64,000 bases of DNA from Hedera helix (Eukaryota; Streptophyta; Magnoliopsida; Apiales; Araliaceae), in contig OX359286.1 in NCBI GenBank assembly GCA_947179155.2, positions 16,622,413 to 16,686,412 of the forward strand, read 5' to 3'. A program made the position numbers and the translations under genes. Shown piece by piece: positions 22,726-34,727 of the stretch; position 1 is the first letter of the stretch; every line of letters starts with the position of its first letter. The notes under the pieces were generated by a model. It was given only the letters and a program-made list of their open reading frames with translations. It made no database searches and was not told the DNA's origin.

Positions 22726-24228
22726 TGGGAGTTGTCGTTAATACTATCAAAAATAAAATCTTACTCCACTCTATGAACTCAGAACTAATCACAGTATAAT
22801 AGAAGCAAGGATCGATCTCACAGGGAACAATGTTATTTAGATTTATTCTAATGTTTCTAGCTAAGAATATAAAGTAAAAGTTGGGGGGTTTTGATATCAA
22901 TTAACTAAATTATCAGAACAGAATAAATGTGACAATATTGACCAGTAATTAACTACTTCAGTTTTCCAATTCAATATCCCCTGTTCACAGTCAATAGGTT
23001 AATTAAACATGATAATATTCATCCTTTAATGAAACCAATATGCCTAGATAACAACAAACTCCATTACCCAAAATTCCACTTAAATTGTCACTTAATGAAA
23101 CAAGCTCTTCACAAGATTCTAACTATCATACAACCTAGAACAAGCTATCTAGATTTAATATAATAACATCATTAAGATCCAAGGAACTAGGTTATTCCAA
23201 GTAACAAACACATAAGCTCGAATTGTTTAGCCTGTCTTCTGATAGTCATAGCAATACTCAAAAGTTTTACCACAATTATGTATCACTAATTGCTACTTGT
23301 GATTAGGAATAATATCAATTACGTAATATTTTACCTTAATCTAGCAAATATTACTAGTTAAATAATTTAAGTCCTGCAAAAACCAAATTAATCACCCAAA
23401 TAATATGTAAGCAATTATAATATATTATAAAGAATGAATTTCATATAAGAAGGAATAAATAATATATATTTAATCAAATCGTAAACTATTATTGAGATTC
23501 AACATCCCTTTCAAACTGAATAAAAAAACTAAGCTAACATGTTGTTGAGAAAACTCTAACTCAGTAAGTTACTCTCACCGATCTCTTAAACTAATTACAA
23601 ACTAAGGTATTTATAGCTACAATTGAAATCATAGAAGAATTCTATTCCTATTATACTTTGAAAGTCTTCACTCTGCAGATATAATAACTTCTTTCTCCTT
23701 TTCAATATCTGAAATTCATCTTTAAGTAACTTCCTTATCAGTTTAGAATGCACTTTCTATAGCTAAGTTTGCCTCTTTCTCCTTTTGCAATTCTAGTTCG
23801 AATTCTGTTTCAGATGCTATTCAAAATTGGAATCCTGTAAGTTAACCAAAATCGTAGAGTAAAACTTTGCACCAACACTTTGTAGGATAACTTCGTAGAG
23901 CGAATCACACCATCATAGAGTAGACTCGCATAACTTATGCGTAATCGTCGAACACACATCCTGGTCGTAGAGTGAATCTCGGTAATTGTCTAACAACTTT
24001 GCCTTAACCTTCCAACGATCGTAGAGCTGCCAATCTACACTTCAACACTACGAATGTAGAGTTTTTCTGTAAAACAACATAAAACTTAGCATAAAACTCC
24101 ATCTTTGCACAATCAAACCAAATTCTTCTAAAAAATAATAAACACCTTAAATCAGTTCATATGACAGATAACATGCAACTAAACTAAGCATAAAGGAATG
24201 AAAATAATCAGACATTATGCTCCTATCA
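22726..24228 (-). mobile_element. solo LTR inserted in LTR A
   Basis: Flanked on both sides by the exact 5-bp duplication CTTGG (22721-22725 and 24229-24233). On the minus strand it begins TGATAGGAGCATAATG and ends ACGACAACTCCCA, giving TG...CA ends. CCCTGTGAGATCGATCC near the minus-strand 3' end matches the conserved position of similar words in the Athila LTR (CCTCGTGGGAACGATACC), suggesting a non-chromovirus gypsy LTR. A minus-strand CTATAAATACC lies near 23605-23615. Comparison with uninterrupted LTR B shows the expected empty site. Confidence 0.85.
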
Positions 24229-24902
24229 CTTGGCAGCACCCCCCAACAACTCCAACACCAACAACAAGTCGGGACTTAATGACCCGCCAGATTTAGAGAA
24301 ATCTACCCCAAGATGGGAAGAGGACTGAGTGTCCAAGGAGGAAATCGGGTGAGGCCCGTCTGATTCTTAGTGAATCAACCCCTGTTGAGAAAAGAGGACT
24401 TAGTGTCCTATGTAGAGATAATACGAGGCTTAATGACCCACCTAATTCTTAGTCAATTAGATCCTCAATGGGAAGACTTGGTGTCAAGGACTTAGTGTCT
24501 AAATTGTAAAGACTTAGTGTTCAATTTATCCTTAGTGAAATATCCTTGCTCAGCGGAGTGAAAGAGATAAGTAAGAGTAGTTCGGGCTCCGAACCTCTTA
24601 AAAATCACTGTGTTCTCAATGTCTCTTTACCCCTTCTTTTTCTTTCATGTTTATGCCATGTATGTTATGATTGATATATCTCAATGAAGATTACTTTCCA
24701 TTAGCAAAATTTTGAACATAACTGTATATAATAATTAAAATGATCTAAAAGGGGAATTACCACATAAACTTATTCCGCTGTGCATACAATTGCTCAATTA
24801 TTTGATAAAAATGTTTATAAAAGTAAAAGTTATACAATATTGTATAATGATCTATTCAACCCCCCTTCTAGATCATACTCGTGTACCTCTGGTAAACAAA
24901 AA

Positions 24903-24916
24903 TTGGTATCAGAGCA
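24903..24916 (+). other. primer binding site of copia element A (tRNA-Met)
   Basis: TTGGTATCAGAGCA, the usual copia primer site complementary to initiator tRNA-Met, lies four bases after the LTR end. Confidence 0.85.
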
Positions 24917-27900
24917 AGTTCTCACAAAACTTGCTTAACCGTAATGAGTAGATCCCATGATACTAAAATCAGTTCTGTAATAGGTGAAGAAATTTACCTA
25001 TGAGCTTCAATGTTTTTATTACTATTTGGAAAGCTCAAGTATAGGCATCTACATTCAAAGATTCTAATAAGCAAGTTTGAGCGTAACCATATGAGATTAT
25101 TTAAAGATGGCCCCATATATTGAAGATTCATGAGTAAGGGTTGCCAAATCAAGTTCAAAACGGTTGAACATAGAGAAGTAGATTGTCATTCTAGACATGT
25201 AAATAATGTCTTATTAATAGTTCTAGAAGACAGCTGCTCAAAACAAGCTTAAAGGCTAAATCACTAAGGAAAGATAGTGAGTCTCATCTGAATGCATGAA
25301 GAAACTACACCCAAAAAGGCATTTTTCTAAACCCTTCAAAAAACCTTTAACCAGATAGGCTCGAAGAAAAATGTCTACATTAAATTCATGCGAACTCCAT
25401 CCAACAAATGGACTTCTAAGATCTCAATCTTCTAAGGGTTTTCCCAAGGTAATTCTACAACAACTGGTTAAGAATACCTCATTCTTGAGCTAGTGTAAAA
25501 TTAATAAACTTGCAGAAGGGTCACGCAAGATTCTCCCTAAGATAAAGATAGTATTTTTCATACCATGAACTTAACAGGAAATGTGAAAAAGGCAAGAACT
25601 ACTTTATCTAATTTCCATCTGCAACAACAAACTGAATATTCAAGTTCAAAAGATCTGTACTATTAGATCTCAATATTTGCTGATTGTAGCTAGTAAGCTC
25701 CTCCATCAGGGAGATATCTGACAAACTCTGGTAATCACTAAAGCCAGACCATTATTTATTGTTAAACTTGGTAGAGGTCATCAGACTATTCAATGTCTGA
25801 TGTTACCTAAGAGTGAGGAAAAGGGTATGCTCAAAAGGAAATGGATGCATAACCAAGAGAGAAAAAGGGGAAATGAGGGAGGAAAGCAATGAAGACCAGG
25901 AGCTCAAACAAGGAAGGAACTGAAGTACAGTTCAAAACCAATAGATAGGAGGAAGAAAAGGCGAAAGGACATCACCATTGATAATCAAGAAACATATGTC
26001 ACTGAGGTATGGCTTGACATCTCTCTTAATATATGTTTACATAAATTTTAATTGCTCTATGTGTTATGTTTGATAACTTGCATACATACAACACTATTTA
26101 GAATGTCTAAGTCAACCATTATCAACCTCAAATTAAAATAAGAAAAAGCACTGACTGAGTTAGAAGCATTTCAGGAACTTACTTTCTCTTTATCTCAATC
26201 TGAGGCTGAAAATAATATTCTAAGACCAATTCTAAAACAGTTTCAAATGAATAAATGGTGTTAATCACTTTTGCTCATCATGTTATTCCACGAAGAAAAA
26301 TACTAACCTCTGGTTTGGTAAATACAGATTAAAATGAATCCTACGATCAAAATCTCGAAATATCATAGAGTTAGTCTAAAAAAAACTCTACGAATCAACT
26401 TGATGAACATTATAGGATCGAACTATACACTGTGAACTCTAAAACCTGAGTTTAGTATAACAAAGCAAGGTTAAGTGATTTAAAACTATTATTGAATGAG
26501 ACAAAATACTAGTCACACACACAAGCATGCATCATTCAAAATCCAGTAATTGCGCAACTTTAATCTTCAAGGAAAATGGAAAATGGAAAATAGAAAATGA
26601 ATTTTAATTTTTTTTGTCACTACTTTTCACTTTGGTGTCAAACTTTTTAAGAGAAAAGAGGATTCAGACATTGTCCATGGAGATGATGTGCTTGGAATAT
26701 TAAATGTAAATGATATCAAAACTTAAAGGTAACTTTTATTGAAGGATCAATGTTCAATTTTTTGCTCATCAGTCACTTATGTGTCAAGACACTTCATATA
26801 TGTTTTTCCTGCACAACCAAAGATGATAAAAGTGATTATGAGAAAGAGTCCAACTCTTTTGAGAACATCAAGTTCTGAGTATTGAAATAAGCATATTAGA
26901 AATCTCTTTGCACTATAAAACTTCACCAACTAATTGGTGCTGTAGAGAACATAACATCTCTTAAAACAGGAAAGACATTTCTAACCACCGGAATGTCAAA
27001 ATATCATCAAGGTTAAATTTGTTAGCACTACCTGCTCTACTCAGAAGAGGCCTCTCAATCACTCTACTTTCAACGATGGCATCTTATGATCTTTGGAAAG
27101 GAAAGGAAATTAGGTCTTGAATGTGTGCACATCCTTAATTGTACATGTTTAAATCCTCAACAAACAGTAAGAATTAACTAATTATTTCAACTGAAGCTAA
27201 AACGAGGCATGATCAGTTAATTATAAAACTTACTAGGTTCAAGATTGTCAACAGTTGACATTGCATAATCACTTAAGTTGATAATCTCAGAACAAAGAAA
27301 GCTATTACGCATGATAAAAGTAGAACATGATGATATCGCAATTCTTAATTCTCTAATCTCAAGGAAGAATTGACCAACTCTACGGTTGATATCTTATTGA
27401 TCATAGAGTGAGGTGATGAAATGGCAAGTAAGCAAACACTGAAGTTCTAAACCCTGTGATCATATAACCAAGTGAAAAAGTTGTAGAGTCAACTTCCCAA
27501 ATCTAAATACTTTATGAGTAAGCAAGCTATCGATAGAATGACATTTTGAGGACTATAAAGAAGAAAACATAAATAGACATTCTTAAAGAAATCATAAGGG
27601 CAAAGGATCATTTATCCAACTAACTTCATGATGATACTACGTCCAAGAGTTAGTACTTGATTCGGTGCTGGTAATAAACATTTCCTCTTGATACACTCAT
27701 AGGAAATAGGAGATAAATTAACAAAACTCTTAGGGATGCTGGCTAGATAAATGCTTAAAATGAGTTAAAAGATATGTGAGCCGGTTCTCAGATTACTATA
27801 AAAAATCTAGTTCTCATCATCAAGAAAATTTTCAATTACCATTGAAGAAAGAGAAATAACAAGAAACTAGACCAAACTGGTTGCATAATGAAATCAACCG

Positions 27901-29125
27901 CAATTTCCTGCTCCAGAAATTCATTAAAGGCCATTCAGGTGTTTCTTGTTTTCACTGTCCTTACAAAACTCATTAATGATCATATGAATATCAAGGAATG
28001 CTTTCCTATTTGTAGCACTTAGAGGGACTCTGTTAAATTATCTTTAGGCTTTACTAACTCAAATTTCTAAGTTATGCATTATACTAAAAAAACCATTATT
28101 CAGACGAAGATTAGTCAAGTTATAACTTTTGGCACAATGGAAAACGTTTGATCCCAAAACTCGATAATCTTATTAAAATAAATTCATAAGCAAAAGGAAC
28201 ATAATGCTTTATCTTGGGAAATTATATGCTTAAAATCAGAAATGCAAATTTATGTAGAAAACGTAACTTCTGCTTTTACTATCAGAAAGGCTATGTGGAG
28301 AAGCACAATTAGTAATTGCAGAGCAAAGTAAAATGAGCATGATAAGTGGATTGAATATCCTTTCAGATGAAAAACATTCACTAAAGCAAGTACATTAATG
28401 ATCTATGAAGGAAAATTGGTTTGGAAAGCAGTCATTATCACAAAGCATGCTAAGATTACTTTAATAAAAGCCAGACCAAAGGATGAAAAATAATAAATGT
28501 ATTGATAATGTTCAATACAAGAATAGAACTGACTCTTCTCATATATCTAACTGATAGTAACTTTGAAGTTAGTAATTTTATATAAAATGCTCTAAATATA
28601 GAATTTAAGCTTAAGAAAAATGTAGGATGATACAAGAAGTCATTATTCGATATCCAGATGCTAATCTTAAAGAAAGTAGATCAAACAGTAAGTATGAATG
28701 GGATTTACCACTATAGCTAAGAGATAAATCTGATTCGTTGTCAACAAATAGACATAATTAAATTGATACAAAAGCTGAATATATTACAGCTGAATGCTGC
28801 AAAAATCAGCTAGTTGACTATGATTAAGATTTAAATTTATCAACCCATCATACTGTCTAGCATTCTTAAGCAAAAATTTCATTAATCATCTGTTTATGTT
28901 GAGCTAATGTGTCTAAATGATAATATTGCTTTATAGAATATTTCAACAAATGTGCTAGTATGTTCATTACTCTGTTAAATGAAACTTGATTTAATAAGTT
29001 AACCTATCTTTAGTTTGACTGAATGTAAAAATGATAAATTTGTCTGCCTAATCTTAAAATATAAAAATTTTGGAGGTTCGATAAAGGATTATAGATTTAT
29101 TATAAATTGTTAAGTAAATGCAAGT
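24917..29125 (+). pseudogene. decayed interior of copia element A (gag-pol remnants)
   Basis: Most of the region is riddled with stops, but two anchors can be read. Near 25170-25235 a frame with RHVNNVLLIVLEDS matches the gag block that reads KRAKNILFIALEEE in the minus-strand relative at 51.2-51.9 kb. Near 28765-28825 DTKAEYITAECC followed by NQLVDYD matches the RNase H block TTKVEYVTADSYC...NQLADYG of that relative. Beyond it, GATTTAATAAGTTAA and ATGATAAATTTG parallel post-pol sequence of the relative. The spacing from gag to RNase H is a little shorter than in the relative, so deletions are likely. No functional protein. Confidence 0.6.
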
Positions 29126-32100
29126 TGTTATTCTTTGATGACACACACAGGGATCTAGAAGGGGGGGGGGGGGGGGTTGAATAGATCATTTAAAATATTT
29201 AAAGCAAATATATCAAATTGTTGACTTTATGTGATTACAGCGAAATAGTTAATTTGATAGAACGCCCCTTATTGATATGAGATAGATAGTAAATTTGTAG
29301 TTATGATTTTAAGTAATGTTACTGGAATGCTATTTATTAGATATAGAATAGTTCAAGGCAGTTATAAAGTAATCGGTAAAGAGATAAGAGACAACACAAA
29401 ATTTTTAAGTGGTTCGGAGTACAAAGATCTCATAGTCCACTCTTCTGCACTTCTGGCAGGGAATCCACTAAGGATACTCTCATAATTATAATCAAATCAC
29501 TAAGTCCTGTTACATCACTGAATTACTAAGATTCCTTCGAGTCACTAAGACTCGGCAAATGTCATTAAGACTTGGTTCACTAAGAACCTTTCCAGTTGGA
29601 CACTTAGTCCGTCCCACTCAGGGTCTCGTCTTTTGCTATTGTTGATGGTAAAGGTGATTGAGATGCTGCTATGTTAGCATTAAGTCCTTTTTCTCTGATA
29701 GAACTTAGCAGCTAAGTGATTTCCTTTTGATATTGATCTCTAGAGCCTCTGGATATGCCACCCTTTTTCTTCTGCTCTAATTTTTGTAGAAACCACTCTT
29801 TAATCGATCTTCCAAAGTACATATTAATTTTGGGTTGATGATGTGCTTGTTCAAAAGATCATTTTTTTTCTCTTCTTCTTTTATCTTCTTTTGGGTCCCG
29901 ATGTCTTCGTTGATCTCTCTCTCTCTTTCTTTTTCTCTTAACTCATTGTGGTCTTTATATAGAAAGAGATCTCTGCCATTTTACCAGTTAGAAATTTGAT
30001 AGTTGAGAGTTTGTCTACTCTAACATTTTCTATTGGAAGATGGTTATTTCTTCATTTAGTACTCTGATATTGAAGATTCTGGACATTGTCCTAAAGATAT
30101 TGCGTCAGATAGCTTTTTCCTCTAGCTTCTTGTCAGTTCACCAACAATGGAAACCTCATGTCTGGTGTTGCTTTTGACAAATAGCCGTTAGACATAACCT
30201 TGTCTGATTTTTATTTTGAATTTGTCTAGCATTTGTCTTGAACTTTTCATCTTTCAGATTATCTCAATATTAGTCCATTGTCGGGTTTGCTATTAGTTTT
30301 GATGTTGTCCACGATTTTTCTAATTATAGGATTCTTTGAATCTTTCAAAATGTATTTGACTTTTCTTCTACTAGAAACCGTATGCTTGACATCATACTGT
30401 TAAATTAGTTGTTAGATACATATCCTTTTGCTTAAAGTGTCTAATAATCAGCCACTTCGCTTTTTAGGACTTCTTCTTGTTAGTCTCATATCATATCTAA
30501 TTAGGCATTACAAATCCCAAAGATGTATCTTTCTGAAGATTATAGCACTTGACTTTATGATTCGTATTTCTTCAATTTGCTACGTTATGATTTTTTTATG
30601 AGATGTTCTACGATTTGCAAATTTTACGTTTTGTATGATTCTGTAACCTGTTACGCGATCTGTGCTTTGTTCTATGATCTTGGAGTAAACTTTGCAATTT
30701 TCTAATTTACTACAAACATCTGAAGGTATTCTATGATCCTCAACTGCATTATTATATATGTCAGAGTTGCTTTGATCAATGACTTTCAGTCTGATGCTAT
30801 CTTGCATTCTTTTCTTCAATTCAATAGATGTTTTGGTCTACTTCAAGATCCTTCAACTCTACAAGTACTTCATGAATATAGAGTTATCCTTATGAGGTCT
30901 TCTTTTTGCTTTATGAATTCTGAGTTAAATTTACGAATTGTGAGCTCTGCAATATTCTATGCCTGAAGTTACTGAATAATATTTTTGTCAAACTTAGTTT
31001 ACTTTATGAGAACTAGAACTTCTTCTCCTTCGAACTAGATCTTTTATCTAATTCCATTTGATCTTTGTTTGAAGACTATATTCCTGTTAGTTGGACCTTT
31101 ATTTAAACTTTTGCTTAACTTCGTTATCCTCTTTTTGTTCTTGATCATCTCCTCCTTATGTTGTCAACTGTTGTCTTCAAGATTATTTGCTCTGCTTCTT
31201 CTTCATCCTGATTAGCTCCTTTTTACTTGAGCACTTTGTTGTTTGCAATATTATTGACTCCACGTTATCTCTGTTCAGTAAACTCTTGTTGTAGTGGATA
31301 TCACTTCTTCTTCTGATAAACTAGCTTTGGCCGATTCATACTCTCCTCATTGTCTTGTTCAACTAGTTTACCTCAAACTATTTTTTTGTTAGAGATTTTT
31401 TTTGGAAGACCATTCCAATTATCTATCTCTCAATGTCGTTAACATTAAGATCTTTGATAGGTATGACACTGAGTTAGCTCATCAACGTTGTAACTTTAAG
31501 TTCTAAAGTTGCTCAATGACATTAGTAACTCAACGATCCGAGGATAAGTTATTCAGCTTCATTCTACGATCTTAAGTACTTTGACTTGTTCAACACCTGA
31601 GCTTTCTTGTCTACTTCTTCTACTAGAGTCTTGAGTCTGCTTAATAGAATTCTACACACTCTTATGTTGATCTTGAAATAACTTGCTCTTTCTAAAACTT
31701 TCTCCTTATTTAGATAGGTGTTTTTGAAATCTTCATCCTGTAGTGCAGTTTCTATCCTTAGTGGATATGGCTTATGTGTCAATCTTCTTTCCATGGATAT
31801 ACCCTATTGCCTTTTTCTTTGATATGTTTTTTTTCTATTTTTGACATTGCAGTTCTGATCAATTCTGCTCAGAATTTCCTAATACTACTTCTTCTTTTCC
31901 ATTCTTTTCATGCTATGACGAAATCGTTGGGTTATTCTCTGCAATTTCTTAGCAACCTCCTTCTAACTTATGGACGTAGATCTGATCATGCTTAGCTCAA
32001 GGTCTTCTTCTTATTTCCTTATTCATTTGCTTTGCTTGACGATCACTTGGTTATGCACTTGACAAATTTGTGATCTTGGCTAGTTATTCAACTTGGCTAT

Positions 32101-32335
32101 TCTGCTCTTATGTACTCTGCAACTTGCTTTCCTTCCTAATTCTATTACTTCTTTGTTTTACTGAGTTGATCTCCTTCCTTTGTCATTATGACTTTGTACT
32201 CTGTGAATCAATGATTTTGATTATTTTGTTCTGCTATATTCTGACGAACTTCATTCTTCTCATTGATATTTTTACTTGTCTTTCTCTTTATTCTTCCTGA
32301 TAACTCTGGGTATCGTAGACTTAGAAGGCCACGTT
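29126..32335 (-). mobile_element. copia LTR C (SIRE-like), minus strand, 5' end missing
   Basis: Read on the minus strand it ends CTTCTAGATC...GAATAACA, the same ending as LTRs B and D. A pyrimidine-rich plus strand mirrors the purine-rich body of LTRs A and B. The CACTAAG and ACTTAGTCC words at 29465-29620 match U5 of LTR D, and TATATAAAG lies at 29953-29961 (minus). Its first ~450 bases are not found; 32300-32335 matches LTR positions about 400-470 of A and B. It may be the 3' LTR of minus-strand element D at 45-52 kb, with the Tekay-like fragment and the Athila element inserted between; a separate element is the alternative. Confidence 0.65.
29161..29176. repeat. 16-base G homopolymer at the LTR C end
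   Basis: On the minus strand this is the AACCCCCC-TTCTAGATC segment that has six C in LTR A; it has expanded here or is an assembly length error. Confidence 0.9.
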
Positions 32336-33162
32336 CGACATTTCAAATGTCTTTGAACATTACAACTTAATATTATTTACCTTGAGGGGTTTGTTATTAA
32401 TTGTCTCACCTTGTTTAGCGCGTATGCATATATTATTTAACATGTGAAACATGTTTGATAATATATAATATATACATAATAAGTATGCACATATAGAATA
32501 CTATATTCTACTTGGATTGATTATGGACTTTATTCTAGTTTGATTCATTCAAGCCACCAAATGAATCAAAAAGGTCAAACCTAAGGTGCATGAAAAAATA
32601 TATAAATGTAACAATTACATTTAAACGCGAGCTCCAATACAAACTAGTCTTCAACGCTCCTTGCTCTTCAACTCCAATTCTTCTAGTAATACTATCTAAT
32701 CCTATTATAATCTATTTTCATAAAACAGAAACCTAGATCAGCAGTCAATGAGAAGCACGTAGGAGGGTGATAAAATTTACATTAAAAAATTAGAGAGGCG
32801 AGGTATGCAAACCCCATTTATTTAAAACCTATTCATTCAAGCATCCAACTAAAATAAATCCAATTACGCATTAGTCAATAATCCATATTCAATCTCTTGT
32901 ATTATCATACACATCATCATATGTAGCATTTATATCATGAATAAAAACCATTTATATAAATCATTTAATGGCCAATTAAAGTTACATGAAATCCAATTTC
33001 AAGTTTTAAAATAAACTCTTTATTTTAATTATTAAAAAAGTGCATTAATTATTTTTTTTAGAATTATGTGACATGCGCCTTGATGCACGAAGTCTACGCC
33101 CTGGTGCAGTGTGCAGTTCAAAACTTTTTCACACCAACGCATGGTGCGCACCGGCACATGGT
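32336..33162 (-). mobile_element. Tekay-like gypsy LTR fragment, left part of the Athila target
   Basis: Read on the minus strand, the part next to the Athila element has AGTTTTGAACTGCACACTGC followed by ACCAGGGCGTAGAC. This parallels TTTTGAACTAAAGACTGCAC and CGGGGCGCAGTC in the Tekay-like LTR at 59.7 kb. The sequence continues across the Athila element at 44675. The outer part (32336-33060) is AT-rich and not recognised; its junction with LTR C is approximate. Confidence 0.4.
33158..33162. repeat. target site duplication of the Athila element, left copy
   Basis: ATGGT directly precedes the 5' LTR; an identical ATGGT follows the 3' LTR at 44675-44679. Confidence 0.95.
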
Positions 33163-34600
33163 TGTTGAGCCGATTTTGTACCTCAAAAGATTCGCTTCTT
33201 AACTTATATATTGTAGTTCTTAAGCGTCTTCTATTTCAATTTTATGTATTTTGGTGCATTTGTTTCAGGTTTGCATGGAAAATAGCTTGTAAGGGCATTT
33301 CAGTAATTTCGAAGCCAGGTTCACGCAGCTGCGTCAGGAAGTGAAGCAGCTGCGTCAAAGATGCTGTCTTTTCCAGAATGATCAGATGCAGCTGCGTGCA
33401 ATATTGAAGCAGCTGCGTGACTTCAACGCAGCTGCGTGACTTTTGAAGCAGCTGCGTCAGTCGATTTCAACGCAACTGCGTTAAGGGTGAAGCAGCTGCG
33501 TCACGTTCAATCGACCAATTTCTCCCACGATGCTGAGCAGTTGCTAAGTCAGTTTCGGGCGGTTAACATGCGAGGCAGCGGGGGATTTGAAGAGAACAAA
33601 AAGGAAAGTCAGAAATATAATTTTAGGAGAGGAGTTAGACAAAAGAGACTCAGAGAGCAAGAGAAAAATATACACGGAGCGAACAGAGTGAAGAGAAGAA
33701 AAAAATCTGCAGTTGACGGAAGAAATTCAGTCTGGGTGCAGAGAAGGGCAAGAATATATATTTAGTTTATCTCTGAACTCTTGTACTTCAATTATTATCA
33801 ATTTATTATGGCTAAAATTCACTCTTGTGTATACTTTCTTAGATTGATCATGAGCTAAATCTGTTGTTTAGGGTTTGCAATGCAATTATTTGTATAAACT
33901 GAAGCAAGTTATTACCTGTGCTTGTTATATACATGTGGGTTGACTACCATGACTGTTTGTTGATTCTAATTACTTGGCCAGTAATTTCACTAGGTATTTC
34001 ATATAGAATTGAGAGATTATGTATGAAATTGGACCCTTGTATGGTAGCATGTGACTTATTTGTTACTATAAATTGTGATTGAGATAGAAATATACTCAAT
34101 TACCACATGTAATTGGTAGAGAATTGAAGCTTACTATCTTTTTAAACTCAGCAATCATAGAGATATAGGTTGTTGGTTTAAAAGAGATGTTCTTCTTCAA
34201 TCTATTCCATAATCGATAGAATTGGAGAAGATTAGCTGAATAATAATCGAAAGATATTATTCAGTTTTTTTTTAAAGAGTTCTCAATTAGCAATCCCGTG
34301 CGTGTATTTTAACTTCATAGGGATAACTTGGTTCAGTCGATGACAAATGATTAAGTTGTAAACCCTAAACGTCTTCAATTCTAGAGAATGCCGTTTCGAG
34401 TAATTTAATTGTTGAAATTAACTTCATTACTTAACAATATTTTCAATCCACTAAATTCAATTGGTGTTATTTCAATTATTAACTAGTTATTCAATGCTTA
34501 ATTTACAATTCCTCGTGGGAACGATACCTTGCTAGTCTTATACTACACTTAAACCACGTGCACTTGCGTGAAGTATTTTCTGAACGGAAAAAGGCGAACA
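33163..34600 (+). repeat. 5' LTR of the Athila element
   Basis: Begins TGTTGAGCCG and ends AAAGGCGAACA (TG...CA). It contains eight GCAGCTGCGT-type words at 33323-33503, a TATA-like AATATATATTTAG near 33750, and CCTCGTGGGAACGATACC near 34512. Confidence 0.95.
33323..33503 (+). repeat. GCAGCTGCGT word array in the 5' LTR
   Basis: Eight copies of GCAGCTGCGT (one as GCAACTGCGT), usually preceded by GAA or AAC and spaced about 19-40 bases. The central CAGCTG is an E-box-like palindrome. The 3' LTR has two more words. Confidence 0.9.
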
Positions 34601-34606
34601 AGTTTT

Positions 34607-34624
34607 TGGCGCCGTTGCCGGGGA
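34607..34624 (+). other. Athila primer binding site (tRNA-Asp)
   Basis: TGGCGCCGTTGCCGGGGA is complementary to the 3' end of plant tRNA-Asp(GUC) including CCA, six bases after the LTR end. This is the usual Athila primer. Confidence 0.9.
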
Positions 34625-34727
34625 CATTGTTTTATTTAAAGTGTTGATATTAGTTTTAATTGAAGTATGTTCTTGAGAAGGTTAATTAATTTTTAGTTTA
34701 TTACCCTTCGTTTTCAGGTGATCTTAG

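Larger units (their letters stand above)
19785..24898 (+). mobile_element. 5' LTR of copia element A (SIRE/Maximus-like), split by a solo LTR
   Basis: Starts TGTTAGCAAATTTATG and ends CCTCTGGTAAACA immediately before a tRNA-Met primer site. Its start, body and end parallel the LTR at 54910-58119. It has TG...CA-type ends, a TATATAAA at 22315-22322, and a U5 part with reiterated GGACTTAGTGTCC words (24250-24540). The plus strand is strongly purine-rich (GAAGAAGAAGAAGA near 21425). Without the inserted solo LTR and its duplicated target it is about 3.6 kb, long for a copia LTR. Confidence 0.75.

Noticed and set aside
30580..32300. Several open frames of 60-80 codons in LTR C
   Set aside because: They fall in both strands of a low-complexity pyrimidine/purine-biased LTR body and lack any domain.
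33436..33765. 109-codon open frame in the Athila 5' LTR (repeated in the 3' LTR)
   Set aside because: It lies across the GCAGCTGCGT array and LTR leader; the repeat composition keeps it open, and no protein family is evident.
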